A stretch of 38,711 bases of DNA from Streptomyces lycii. Its GTDB lineage: Bacteria; Actinomycetota; Actinomycetes; Streptomycetales; Streptomycetaceae. The notes beneath the pieces were generated by a model, which had not been told where the DNA came from, searched no databases, and worked only from the letters and a program-made list of their open reading frames with translations. The translations under genes and the position numbers were made by a program. The stretch is taken from positions 1 to 38,711 of the forward strand of contig NZ_WHPN01000303.1 of the NCBI RefSeq assembly GCF_009735685.1, in the 5' to 3' direction. Below, in pieces: positions 24,137 through 30,523 of the stretch (the stretch's first letter is position 1; each line of letters starts with the position of its first letter).

Positions 24137-24744
24137 AGCCTGCTCCGCAGCTCCCGGCGCAGGATGTCGTCACAGCGGTGGCTGACGACCGCGGCCCACA
24201 CGCCGAGCAGGACTCCCCAGCCGGTCAGGACGCCGCGGAGGTCCGGCAGGAAGTATTTGAAGAGGGCGGCCGCGACGACACCGCCGATGAACGCGAGCAG
24301 CAGACCGCCGAACATCTTCGGCCGTTTGCTCAGCGAGGCGATGGACGGGCCCAGCCCGGTGGCGCGGGCGGCGAACAGGCCGAGCAGCATCGGGATGAGG
24401 ATCCAGCCGGTGATGATGCCGTAGGTGGACAGGCCGTAGTCGAAGTCGAGCGAGGCGAACCCGAGGGCCGTGCCGAGGGCGAGCCCGGCGTGGTACCACC
24501 ACGGGGTGTCGACGCGGTCGGCCAGCGAGGCGCGGGTCTCGGACGCGGCGTCGAGCGCGGCGCGCGCGGCGGCGGGGTCGTGGCCGGGGGCGGGGGCGGG
24601 GCCGGGGGCCTGCCCGGGGCCGGGCCCGTGGCCGGTGTCGCCGCCGGAGGCGTACCCGGGGCCGTTTTCGGGACCGTTCTCGGGGTCGTGTCCGGCGCCG
24701 GGCCCGGAGCCGGGTCCTCCGTGGGGGGACGAGTTACTTTCCAT
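24133..24744 (-). CDS. Four-helix membrane protein with Gly/Pro-rich head
   Basis: A 203-residue integral membrane protein of unknown function. Residues 1-58 are a low-complexity Gly/Pro/His/Asp segment (GPGPGQAPGPAPAPG-like). A short charged stretch follows, then four hydrophobic segments near 84-100, 106-126, 145-163 and 172-188, and the chain ends with basic RRELRSRL. It is translationally coupled (ATGA) to the HTH regulator, an arrangement common for small membrane proteins controlled by their own repressor. The ATG lies inside one of two operator palindromes. A TATCTT -10, with an extended TGC, ends 6 nt upstream, so the mRNA is probably leaderless or nearly so. Confidence 0.75.
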   Translation of the reverse strand: MESNSSPHGGPGSGPGAGHDPENGPENGPGYASGGDTGHGPGPGQAPGPAPAPGHDPAAARAALDAASETRASLADRVDTPWWYHAGLALGTALGFASLDFDYGLSTYGIITGWILIPMLLGLFAARATGLGPSIASLSKRPKMFGGLLLAFIGGVVAAALFKYFLPDLRGVLTGWGVLLGVWAAVVSHRCDDILRRELRSRL

Positions 24745-24781
24745 GCTGGAAAGATAGCAGGGTTCTTTCCAACATGGAAAG
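24737..24781. promoter_or_regulatory. Twin palindromic operators at the membrane protein/HTH promoter
   Basis: CTTTCCATGCTGGAAAG (24737-24753) and CTTTCCAACATGGAAAG (24765-24781) are two copies of CTTTCCA-N3-TGGAAAG with centres 28 bp apart. On the minus strand they bracket the -10 TATCTT: the upstream copy covers the -35 region and the downstream copy contains the ATG start codon. This fits cooperative repression by the co-encoded HTH protein. Confidence 0.75.
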
Positions 24782-24827
24782 TGAACTGGTGGCCTACACG
24801 CCGCGGGCCCGGCACCCCGGGACGGCG

Positions 24828-25688
24828 TCACGCCACGCCGTCTCCGGCGGAGACCGCGCCGGAAGCGGTGCCCGGGACGGTGCCCGCCGCACCTGCCGTG
24901 CCTGCCGTGTCCGCCGTGCCTGCCGTGTCCGCCCGCCCCGCCGCCTCGGCTGCCTCCGCCGCCCTCTCCGTCTCCACCGCCCTCCCCGTCTCCGCTGCCC
25001 GCTCCGCCTCCGCCTTCGCTGCCTTCGCCGCCTCCGCTGTTCCGTCCAGTCCCAGCAGCGCGCGGCACGGCTCCAGGCCGGCGACCTCGACGGGCAGGGT
25101 GCGGGCGCGCCGCTCCCAGTCCGTACGGTCCAGGCGGAGCCGCTGCACGGTGCGGGCCCGGCCCCGTACCGACGCCGTGACGACACCGTCCGGGCGGTAA
25201 CCGAGCTTGCGCGACACGGCCAGGGAGCGGGCGTTGTCCGTCATCGCGGCCGACGTCATGCTGTGCGCCCCGAGCGCCTCGAAGGCGAAGCCGAGAACGG
25301 CTTCCCGCATCTCGGTGCCGATGCCCTGCCCCTGATGGGCCCGGCCGAGCCAGGACCCGGTCTCGGCCTCGCGCGTCACGGCGAAATCGGAGGTGACGAC
25401 GTCCTGCCGCCCGACGACCTTGCCGTCGCACAGCACCGCCAGGCTCAGCGTCCACCGCTCGGGGCGCCACTCGGCGATGGTGCCCAGCAGATGCTGGAGG
25501 GTGTTCCGGCCGCGCTGCTCCGGACCGCCGTCGGTCCACGGGAAGAGGAACGGCATGAACTCGGGGTCGTGCACACCGTCGGCGGCGACGGCGGCCAGCT
25601 CGTCCAGCAGCGCGGTGTCCGGCAGCCGCAGTTCCAGACGCGGCGTGGTGATGCGGAGGCCGTACAGCGGCCAGTAGGGGGTCTCCAT
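24828..25688 (-). CDS. GNAT N-acetyltransferase (RimJ/RimL type) with Ala-rich tail
   Basis: An acetyl-CoA-dependent N-acetyltransferase of 286 residues. The GNAT core occupies about 1-190: TPRLELRLPD at 15-24, GRQDVVTSDF, TGSWLGRAHQGQGIGTEMR with the acetyl-CoA loop QGQGIGTE at 119-126, and the late NARSLAVSRKLGYRPDG motif. From about residue 216 to the end a tail of roughly 70 residues consists almost only of Ala, Glu, Thr, Gly and Arg in short repeats (AAKAAKAEAERAAETGRAVE, then repeated DTAG), not seen in the family. It probably arose by repeat expansion. The ATG start at 25688 is clear. It stands alone, head-to-head with the membrane protein operon downstream. Confidence 0.85.
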   Translation of the reverse strand: METPYWPLYGLRITTPRLELRLPDTALLDELAAVAADGVHDPEFMPFLFPWTDGGPEQRGRNTLQHLLGTIAEWRPERWTLSLAVLCDGKVVGRQDVVTSDFAVTREAETGSWLGRAHQGQGIGTEMREAVLGFAFEALGAHSMTSAAMTDNARSLAVSRKLGYRPDGVVTASVRGRARTVQRLRLDRTDWERRARTLPVEVAGLEPCRALLGLDGTAEAAKAAKAEAERAAETGRAVETERAAEAAEAAGRADTAGTADTAGTAGAAGTVPGTASGAVSAGDGVA

Positions 25689-25733
25689 GACGAGAGCCTG
25701 CCAAGCCGCCCCGGACGCCGTCCAACCAATTGG

Positions 25734-25797
25734 CCGGTGCCGGGCGAGAGCCGGTGCCGGGCGAGAGCCGGTGCCGGGCGAGAGCCGGTGCCGGGCG
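25734..25797. repeat. 17-bp tandem repeat, 3.75 copies
   Basis: Unit CCGGTGCCGGGCGAGAG, three perfect copies at 25734-25750, 25751-25767 and 25768-25784 and a partial fourth to 25797. Confidence 0.9.
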
Positions 25798-25836
25798 GAC
25801 AGCAGGGACCGCGCCGAGAGCCGAGGCCGGGCGGAC

Positions 25837-25908
25837 AGCGGGGGCTGGGTGGACGGCGGGGGCTGGGCGGACGGCGGGGGCTGGGCGGACGGCGGGGGCT
25901 GGGCGGAC
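25837..25908. repeat. 18-bp tandem repeat, 4 copies
   Basis: Unit GGCGGGGGCTGGGCGGAC: three perfect copies (25855-25908) preceded by a copy with two changes (25837-25854). G5 and G3 runs on the plus strand make it a possible G-quadruplex former. Confidence 0.9.
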
Positions 25909-26003
25909 AGCAGGGACCGCGCAGGGAGCCGAGGGCGGACAGCAGCAGGCCGGGCGGACAGCGGGAGCCGCGCGGGGCGGGGCGGTCGGGGCGGGCCGGT
26001 GGC

Positions 26004-26633
26004 TCAGAAGCGGGGTTCCGGCGGGAAGCCGGTCCAGCGCAGGTCCTGGGGCAGATGGCTCATGTCGTTGAGGAAGAGGACGGAGGCGGGCCGCCCCGGG
26101 GCGTAGCGGATGACGGTCAGGGCCGCGTTGGCGTGGTTGACGCCCATCCAGCGCCAGGCCGGGGCGTCGAGGGCGGCGCGGACGAGCCAGCCGATGAGGA
26201 AGTTGTGGGTGACGACGAGTTCGTGGCGGGGCGTCTCCCCGGCCACGGGACCGGTGAACCGGGCCAGCGCCTCCCGGGCCAGCCCGGGGCCGCGCTCGCG
26301 GTCGTCCTCCGGGGTCCGCTCCAGAAAGCCGAGCAGGCGGCCGGCCGCGTCCGGGGGCAGTTCCTCGGCCCGCGGGACGTACGGGACATAGTCTCCGGCC
26401 GCTTCGGACGCCTCCAGGGGGACCCCGGGGAGCTGATCGCCGACCAGGTGGGCGGTCTGCGCGGCGCGGGACAGCGGCCCGTGGTGGATCGCCGCCAGGG
26501 GGACGCCCGCGTCCCGCAGCCGTTCGCCGAGCAGTACGGCCTGGCGGCGGCCGTTCGGGCTCAGCGCGCTCTCGTCCTCGGTCGCCTCGCCGTGCCGGGC
26601 GAGACAGAGATACCGGGCGGCGGTTCCGGTCAT
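26004..26633 (-). CDS. Histidine phosphatase superfamily protein
   Basis: A 209-residue phosphoglycerate-mutase-like phosphatase. It has the catalytic RHGE at 13-16 in LARHGEATEDE, then LSPNGRRQAVLLGERL with the second Arg, the HHGPLSRAAQTAHLV segment carrying the phosphate-pocket Arg, an acidic insert with the general acid (ELPPD), and the second catalytic His in LVVTHN followed by FLIGWLVR. This is close to the SixA/CobC-like branch of small bacterial members; the physiological substrate is unknown. The ATG start at 26633 is unambiguous. It is monocistronic, between two repeat-rich spacers. Confidence 0.9.
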   Translation of the reverse strand: MTGTAARYLCLARHGEATEDESALSPNGRRQAVLLGERLRDAGVPLAAIHHGPLSRAAQTAHLVGDQLPGVPLEASEAAGDYVPYVPRAEELPPDAAGRLLGFLERTPEDDRERGPGLAREALARFTGPVAGETPRHELVVTHNFLIGWLVRAALDAPAWRWMGVNHANAALTVIRYAPGRPASVLFLNDMSHLPQDLRWTGFPPEPRF

Positions 26634-26755
26634 GTGCGGATGTCCCCCTGTCCGCGCTGCGTGGTCACCGCCCCTGCACCGGACGGCGGGCGGGGGCGAT
26701 GGGGATTAAACCACTCCGGTGGACCGGGCGACGACGCACCGGCAGGCCGGCCCAC

Positions 26756-26787
26756 GGACCGGCTGCCCGACGGACCGGCTGCCCGAC
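26756..26787. repeat. 16-bp tandem duplication
   Basis: GGACCGGCTGCCCGAC occurs twice in direct succession (26756-26771 and 26772-26787), followed by a decayed third unit. Confidence 0.85.
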
Positions 26788-27054
26788 GGACTTGCGGACG
26801 GGCGGACTGGCGGACGGGTGGACTGGCGGACGGACATGCGGGACGGGAGGGCGGACGGGCACGTTCGGCCGGCCGGTCGTCCGCTCGTCCGCTCACCCGC
26901 CGTCCGCTCCGGCCGCTCGTGCGCCGTCCCGCCGTCTGATCGCCCGTCGTCCGGCCCTCCGCCGTCTGATCGCCCATCGTCCTGCTGCCCGCCGTCCGGT
27001 CAGCCGGTCCGGGGCGGCACGGCGGCCGTGCGACCGACCCCGACCGCTGCGGCC

Positions 27055-27108
27055 CCGCCGACGCCGCCGATCCCGCCGATCCCGCCGACGCCGCCGATCC
27101 CGCCGACC
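27055..27108. repeat. 9-bp tandem repeat, 6 copies
   Basis: Unit CCGCCGAYS (CCGCCGATC, CCGCCGACG or CCGCCGACC) repeated six times without gaps. Confidence 0.9.
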
Positions 27109-27148
27109 CCACCGGACCTTCCGCGAGGAGAGAGGGAGGCTTGCCCGG

Positions 27149-27679
27149 TCATCCCGTGCGCCGCGCGTCGTCCGGTTCCGGTTCCGGGGTGGCCCCGGGC
27201 CTGCTCGCGCGCGGTGTCTCCGCCGGCCCGGCGTCGTCCGGGGACCTCGATTCCGGCCGCTGACCGGAGGTGGAGGCCGTCGGGGACGCGGCCGAGGGAG
27301 AGCGCGGACTGCCGCGCCGGGGCGTCTCCGCGGGCCGGGGCGGGGTGGTCTCGGCGGCCCCCGTTCCCGACTCCGGCGGCCCGGGCTCGGCGGGCGGCGG
27401 GGTGCTCTCGGGCGGCGGCGGTGCGAGCGGGACCGTGGGTCGCGCGGGTTCGGTGGTTCCCGGGGCGGCGAGATGGACCGGCAGCGCGAGGAGGGCGGCG
27501 ACGGCACAGGCCGCTCCGACCCCGGCCGCGGTGCGGAGCAGCCTGCGGCGGGCCGCGCGGCGGCGGATCGCCTCGAACCGGCCGGGCGGCGGGCCGAGAT
27601 GGCCGGGGGTGGGCCGCAGGATGACGGCGAGGGGGTCGTCGGGGCCGTACTCCGGGCCGTCGTCAGAGTGTGCGATCAA
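27149..27679 (-). CDS. Single-pass membrane protein, candidate anti-sigma factor
   Basis: A 176-residue protein encoded directly after, and overlapping by 17 nt, the ECF sigma gene. A cytosolic N-terminus of about 48 residues ends in an arginine cluster (RRRAARRRLLR). One membrane helix follows (about 50-69), then a long Pro/Ser/Thr/Glu-rich outer region with no domain. Gene overlap, position and topology are those of anti-sigma factors that tether a sigma factor to the membrane. However, the zinc-binding HxxxCxxC motif of ZAS anti-sigmas is absent and the short N-terminus is not a recognisable anti-sigma domain. The TTG start at 27679 has an excellent GAGGAGGAG ribosome-binding site. The role is inferred from context. 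Confidence 0.7.
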   Translation of the reverse strand: MIAHSDDGPEYGPDDPLAVILRPTPGHLGPPPGRFEAIRRRAARRRLLRTAAGVGAACAVAALLALPVHLAAPGTTEPARPTVPLAPPPPESTPPPAEPGPPESGTGAAETTPPRPAETPRRGSPRSPSAASPTASTSGQRPESRSPDDAGPAETPRASRPGATPEPEPDDARRTG

Positions 27680-28214
27680 GGCTCCTCCTCAGATGGGCAC
27701 GGAGCAGTTCTCGGGCCGCGTGCAGGTCGGCCTTGACGGTTCCTTCCTTGCGTCCGGTCAGCTCGGACACCTCCCGGATCGGCATGTCGGCGTAGTAGTG
27801 CAGCAGGATCGGCACGCGCAGCCGTTCCGGCAGGGATTGCACGAGCAGGCGTACGGACGGGTCGGCCTGTTCCTCCGGCGGGCGGACGGCGGCTTCGTTC
27901 GTGGCGCGGCGTACGGCGTTGCGTTCGCGCTCCAGTTTGCGCCAGTGGTCCCGGACGAGGTTGGCCGCGGTGACGTAGAGGAAGCCGCGCGGCTCCGCCA
28001 CGGAGGTCCAGCGGGCCCAGAGCCGGGTGAACGCCTCCGAGGCGATCTCGTGCGCCGTCTCGTCGTCGTCCAGCAGACGGCGGCACCAGCCGGCGAGGCG
28101 TGGGTAGAGGGCGGCGAACAGCTCGGACGCTGCCTTCTCTCGGGACCGTTTCAACGCTCTCCAGGGTCGGTTGTGACGGCGCTCGCGGGATGGATCCCGG
28201 ACCGTTGGAGACAC
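27663..28214 (-). CDS. ECF-type RNA polymerase sigma factor
   Basis: A sigma-70 family ECF protein of up to 183 residues. Region 2 is ASELFAALYPRLAGWCRRLLDDDETAHEIASEAFTRLWARW with RGFLYVTAANLVRDHWRK (-10 recognition). Region 4 is LPERLRVPILLHYYADMPIREVSELTGRKEGTVKADLHAARELL (-35 recognition HTH). The GTG at 28214 is given as the start, but it lies inside an inverted repeat that could terminate the sortase gene. An internal TTG at 28154, directly preceded by GGAGAG, would give a 163-residue protein starting at KRSREKAASELF and is a serious alternative. It overlaps the membrane-anchored partner gene and lies just downstream of the sortase pair. Confidence 0.9.
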   Translation of the reverse strand: MSPTVRDPSRERRHNRPWRALKRSREKAASELFAALYPRLAGWCRRLLDDDETAHEIASEAFTRLWARWTSVAEPRGFLYVTAANLVRDHWRKLERERNAVRRATNEAAVRPPEEQADPSVRLLVQSLPERLRVPILLHYYADMPIREVSELTGRKEGTVKADLHAARELLRAHLRRSLDRTL

Positions 28215-28234
28215 GGTCCTCCGGTCCGGGATCC
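28192..28234 (-). terminator. Inverted repeat between sortase and sigma genes
   Basis: Perfect 13-bp arms GGATCCCGGACCG (28192-28204) and its complement (28222-28234) with a 17-nt loop, 29 bp beyond the sortase stop on the minus strand. It overlaps the GTG start proposed for the sigma gene. It could be a terminator, an attenuator or a start-masking hairpin. Confidence 0.55.
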
Positions 28235-28263
28235 CGGCGCCACTGACGGTGGTGCCGGCCGGG

Positions 28264-28881
28264 TCAGGGCCCCGCGGAGCGCAGCGAGGCGTAGACGATC
28301 ACGCTGTCGCGGTAACCGTCGCCGAGCCGCGGGCCGCCGCAGGTGACGAGCCGCAGCTCCGGGCGGTCCACGTCCCCGTAGACGTCGTCCGTCGGGAAGT
28401 CCGCCTGGGCGACGGTCCGTACGGAGTCGACGGTGAACTCCGGCTCCGTACCGTTCTCCAGACGCGCCACGATCCGGTCGCCCCGCCGCAGCCGTACGAG
28501 GTCGTGGAAGACACCGTCCCCGTGCGCGCCGACCGTGGCATGGCCGAGGAGCACCGACGGCCCGATCTGGCCGGGCGTCCGCGAGTGCCGGTACCAGCCC
28601 GCCCGGTCGTCGGCCGTGACCGGGGGGACCTGCACGGTGCCGTCCGCGGCCAGCCCCAGCTCCATGACCGGGGTGTCGACCCCGATGGCCGGGATCTCCA
28701 GCCCGGCCGGTACCGAGCGCCGCAGGGCGCGTGCCGCCTCCGCGGGCGGCCGCGAGGGCGGTGCCGTGCTCCGGGCCTCGGGGGTCGCGGCCCCGCCGTC
28801 CCGGTCTCCACCGCCGCCGCAGCCCACGAGCAGCGAGCCCGCCACCGCGGTGGCGAACGCGCGCCTGGAGGGCAGCGTCAT
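28264..28881 (-). CDS. Class F sortase, lipoprotein type
   Basis: An extracytoplasmic transpeptidase of 205 residues that would attach a sorting-signal protein to the wall or another acceptor. An N-terminal signal with twin arginines (SRRAFATAVAGSLLVGC) ends in a lipobox with Cys21, suggesting a lipid anchor. A Pro/Ala linker of about 30 residues follows, then the sortase beta-barrel with the catalytic triad in order: His114 in LLGHATV, Cys181 in LVTCGG and Arg191 in GYRDSVIVYA. The length and the LVTCGG motif are those of class F sortases of actinobacteria. Its ATG overlaps by ATGA the stop of the neighbouring secreted protein with an APDTG motif, its likely substrate. Confidence 0.9.
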   Translation of the reverse strand: MTLPSRRAFATAVAGSLLVGCGGGGDRDGGAATPEARSTAPPSRPPAEAARALRRSVPAGLEIPAIGVDTPVMELGLAADGTVQVPPVTADDRAGWYRHSRTPGQIGPSVLLGHATVGAHGDGVFHDLVRLRRGDRIVARLENGTEPEFTVDSVRTVAQADFPTDDVYGDVDRPELRLVTCGGPRLGDGYRDSVIVYASLRSAGP

Positions 28882-29264
28882 GCCACGGTCGCCCGGCGGC
28901 GGCGTACGACAAGGACCCCCGCGCCGCCGACGAGCAGCGCGGCGGCGCCCCCGCCGATCAGCGCGCCCTCGGCTCCGGCTGCGGACTCCTCCGCGGCGGG
29001 GGCCACTCCGGTGTCGGGCGCGCCCCGCGGCACGGGGGCGGCCTCGCCGCGGTCCCGCTCCTCGACCGGGGCCGGGGCCTGGTCCCTGCCCGGTTCGACG
29101 CTCTCCGACGGGGCCGCAGCCTGGTCATCCTCCGGCACGGGGGACGGTTCGACACTCTCGGCCGCGGCGGGCCCGGGGGCCGGTCCGGCGGCGAACGCGG
29201 GCACCGCCCCCGCGAGCACGGCGGTGCACGCGAGGGTGACGGCACTGAGGACTGTTCGGCGCAT
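28878..29264 (-). CDS. Secreted protein with APDTG sorting signal (candidate sortase substrate)
   Basis: A 128-residue exported protein. The signal peptide (1-26) ends in AFA-A. The mature part is an acidic, Pro/Ala/Glu-rich stalk (SVEPSPVPEDDQ, repeated SVEPG). The C-terminus has a cell-wall-sorting layout: APDTG at 82-86, a 14-residue spacer, a hydrophobic helix at 101-120 and RRRR at 121-124. The first position is Ala instead of Leu, and the spacer is longer than in classic LPXTG signals. The stop overlaps the sortase start (ATGA), a strong enzyme-substrate indication. There is no enzymatic domain; it probably acts as a displayed stalk or signalling protein. Confidence 0.8.
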   Translation of the reverse strand: MRRTVLSAVTLACTAVLAGAVPAFAAGPAPGPAAAESVEPSPVPEDDQAAAPSESVEPGRDQAPAPVEERDRGEAAPVPRGAPDTGVAPAAEESAAGAEGALIGGGAAALLVGGAGVLVVRRRRATVA

Positions 29265-29485
29265 GAATCGCTCTCTTTCATCGGTCCGTCCGCGCTCTTG
29301 CCCGGCAGGCGGCCGGGCCACGGATCGGGAGGAGAGACGAGACGGCGGCGGGACGCGTTGCAAAGAGACGGCAAAGCCGTGGCGGGGGCAACGGCCCCTG
29401 GGGGCAACGGCGATGCCGCCGGGAGGCCCGCGGGAGTCCGGGGCCTGGGCTGGGCTGGGGTCGGGTCCGGGGTCCGGGCCGGGCC

Positions 29486-29540
29486 GGGGGCACGGCCGGG
29501 GGGCACGGCCGGGGGGCACGGCCGGGGGGCACGGCCGGGG
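29486..29540 (+). repeat. 13-bp G-rich tandem array, G-quadruplex candidate
   Basis: Unit CACGGCCGGGGGG, three perfect copies (29491-29529) and a partial fourth. Five G-runs of 4-6 bases (from 29486) are separated each time by the identical 7-nt loop CACGGCC, which meets the canonical G4 rule on the plus strand. Confidence 0.9.
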
Positions 29541-29556
29541 ACCGGATCGGGAGCCA

Positions 29557-29580
29557 GGTCCGGGGCCACGCCCCCGGACC
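29557..29580 (-). terminator. Hairpin downstream of the ATP-binding-protein gene
   Basis: GGTCCGGGG (29557-29565) pairs perfectly with CCCCGGACC (29572-29580) around a 6-nt loop, about 95 bp beyond the stop at 29674 on the minus strand. Confidence 0.45.
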
Positions 29581-29673
29581 GGGTGCCGGATCCGGTGGCA
29601 CCTCCGGAGCCGGGCCGGGTGCCTGACGCGAAGTCACATCCGGGGCCGGTCAGGAGCCGGATCCGGGACCGGA

Positions 29674-30207
29674 TCAGGAGCCGGATCCGGGGTCGGCCCC
29701 CGGTGGCGCGTCGGGAGCCGGGTCTGTCCGTCCCGGGAGCGGCCCGGGCCCGCCGCCGACCGTGAGCACGAACCACACACCCTTGCCGTCCGCGCCGCCG
29801 AGCCAGGGCGGGGCGCCCGGCTCGGTGCCCCACTTGCCCTCGGTGAGCGCGTCGAGGATGTACAGCCCCCGGCCGCTCTCGGCCTCTCCATCCGCCTCCC
29901 GGCCCGCGGCACCCGCCACCGGATGCTCCGGATCGGAGTCGTACACGGTCACCCGCACCTCCCCGCTTCCGGCGGTGAGCAGCAGCAGTGAGCCGCAGCC
30001 CCCGCCGTGGCGGAAGGCATTGGTGACGACTTCCGAGGCGCAGAGGGCCGCGTCGTCCGCGAGACGGTGCAGGTCGAGCGAGCGGAGGACGGTCGCGACG
30101 TAATCGCGGGCGATGCGCGGGGCGGTGGGCAGCGGCGGACAGAAGAGCGTGTACGTGTGCGGCACACCGCGGAGGCCGCCGCCGGGCGGCCAGGACTGAG
30201 CGGGCAC
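29674..30207 (-). CDS. ATP-binding protein, HATPase_c anti-sigma/RsbW-like
   Basis: A 177-residue regulatory protein of the serine-kinase anti-sigma type abundant in Streptomyces. The GHKL fold is visible: IARDYVATVLRSLDL helix, N-box ASEVVTNAFRH at 57-67, VTVYDSDPEHPV (D-box region) and the ATP-lid SGRGLYILDALTEGKWG. The Pro/Gly/Asp tail (PAPDAPPGADPGSGS) is low-complexity. The GTG at 30207 is chosen because GGAGT lies 6-7 nt upstream and the conserved fold begins soon after; a far longer open frame exists but covers the divergent promoter. It is divergent from an XRE/DUF5753 regulator with DUF397, a very common trio in this genus. Confidence 0.85.
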   Translation of the reverse strand: MPAQSWPPGGGLRGVPHTYTLFCPPLPTAPRIARDYVATVLRSLDLHRLADDAALCASEVVTNAFRHGGGCGSLLLLTAGSGEVRVTVYDSDPEHPVAGAAGREADGEAESGRGLYILDALTEGKWGTEPGAPPWLGGADGKGVWFVLTVGGGPGPLPGRTDPAPDAPPGADPGSGS

Positions 30208-30523
30208 GGGTGACTCCTGGTGGAGTGGGGTGGATTCCGGACGAGAGATCCGGACGCGGAGAGGCGGAGTGATGGGGAACCGGAGCGAGTCGGTGGCCTT
30301 GCCCCTCTGGCCAGGAGAGGTGCACTTCCGCCCCGGCACCGGCAGCGAAGTCCGGACGACCGCGTGAGCCATCACGATCAGCACGCACAGCGACCGGTTC
30401 GCCACAAAAGGTATGGCGCAACTCTGCGACGGCGCAACCTTATGGTCGCTATTCACCCGCGCGAGGTGCCGCGTGCCATGCTTACGCGGCACACTCGTTC
30501 CGAAGACGCCGAGGGAAGGTCAC
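30208..30523. promoter_or_regulatory. Divergent promoter region of the ATP-binding-protein and XRE genes
   Basis: A 316-bp spacer. A direct repeat GGCGCAAC (30415-30422 and 30431-30438, 16-bp period) sits within an AAGGT...ACCTT dyad, a plausible XRE operator, and TATGGT/TATTCA boxes follow. The rest shows no gene and no clear structure. Confidence 0.4.

Larger units (their letters stand above)
25689..26003. other. Repeat-filled spacer
   Basis: A 315-bp gap without a believable gene. It holds two minisatellites (25734-25797 and 25837-25908) separated and followed by related degenerate GGGCGGACAGCRGG-type units. The plus-strand open frames here are only translations of the repeats. Confidence 0.6.
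26634..27148. other. 515-bp low-complexity spacer
   Basis: No supported gene. It contains many GGACGGRYNGRC-type elements (about 26740-26880), a 16-bp tandem duplication and a 9-bp array. The open frames in all directions translate to Arg/Pro/Ala/Gly repeats without domains. Confidence 0.55.
29265..29673. other. 409-bp spacer with G-rich tandem repeats
   Basis: No gene seen. It holds a 13-bp G-rich tandem array, a hairpin likely to end the ATP-binding-protein gene, further GGAGCCGGATCCGGG-type direct repeats near 29655-29695 that run into that gene's 3' end, and presumably the promoter of the sortase operon near 29270-29340. Confidence 0.5.

Noticed and set aside
25734..25908. Possible CRISPR-like array
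   Set aside because: The 17- and 18-bp units are directly adjacent without unique spacers, and no cas gene is nearby.
25687..26106. Plus-strand open frames of 113-139 codons with Gly/Trp/Ala/Asp repeats
   Set aside because: They are translations of 17- and 18-bp tandem DNA repeats with no ribosome-binding site or domain, and they run into the antisense of the histidine phosphatase.
26630..27736. Several overlapping open frames on both strands (160-345 codons) rich in Arg, Pro, Ser and Gly
   Set aside because: Low-complexity sequence in a repeat spacer, then antisense of the sigma-linked membrane protein; no motif or start signal.
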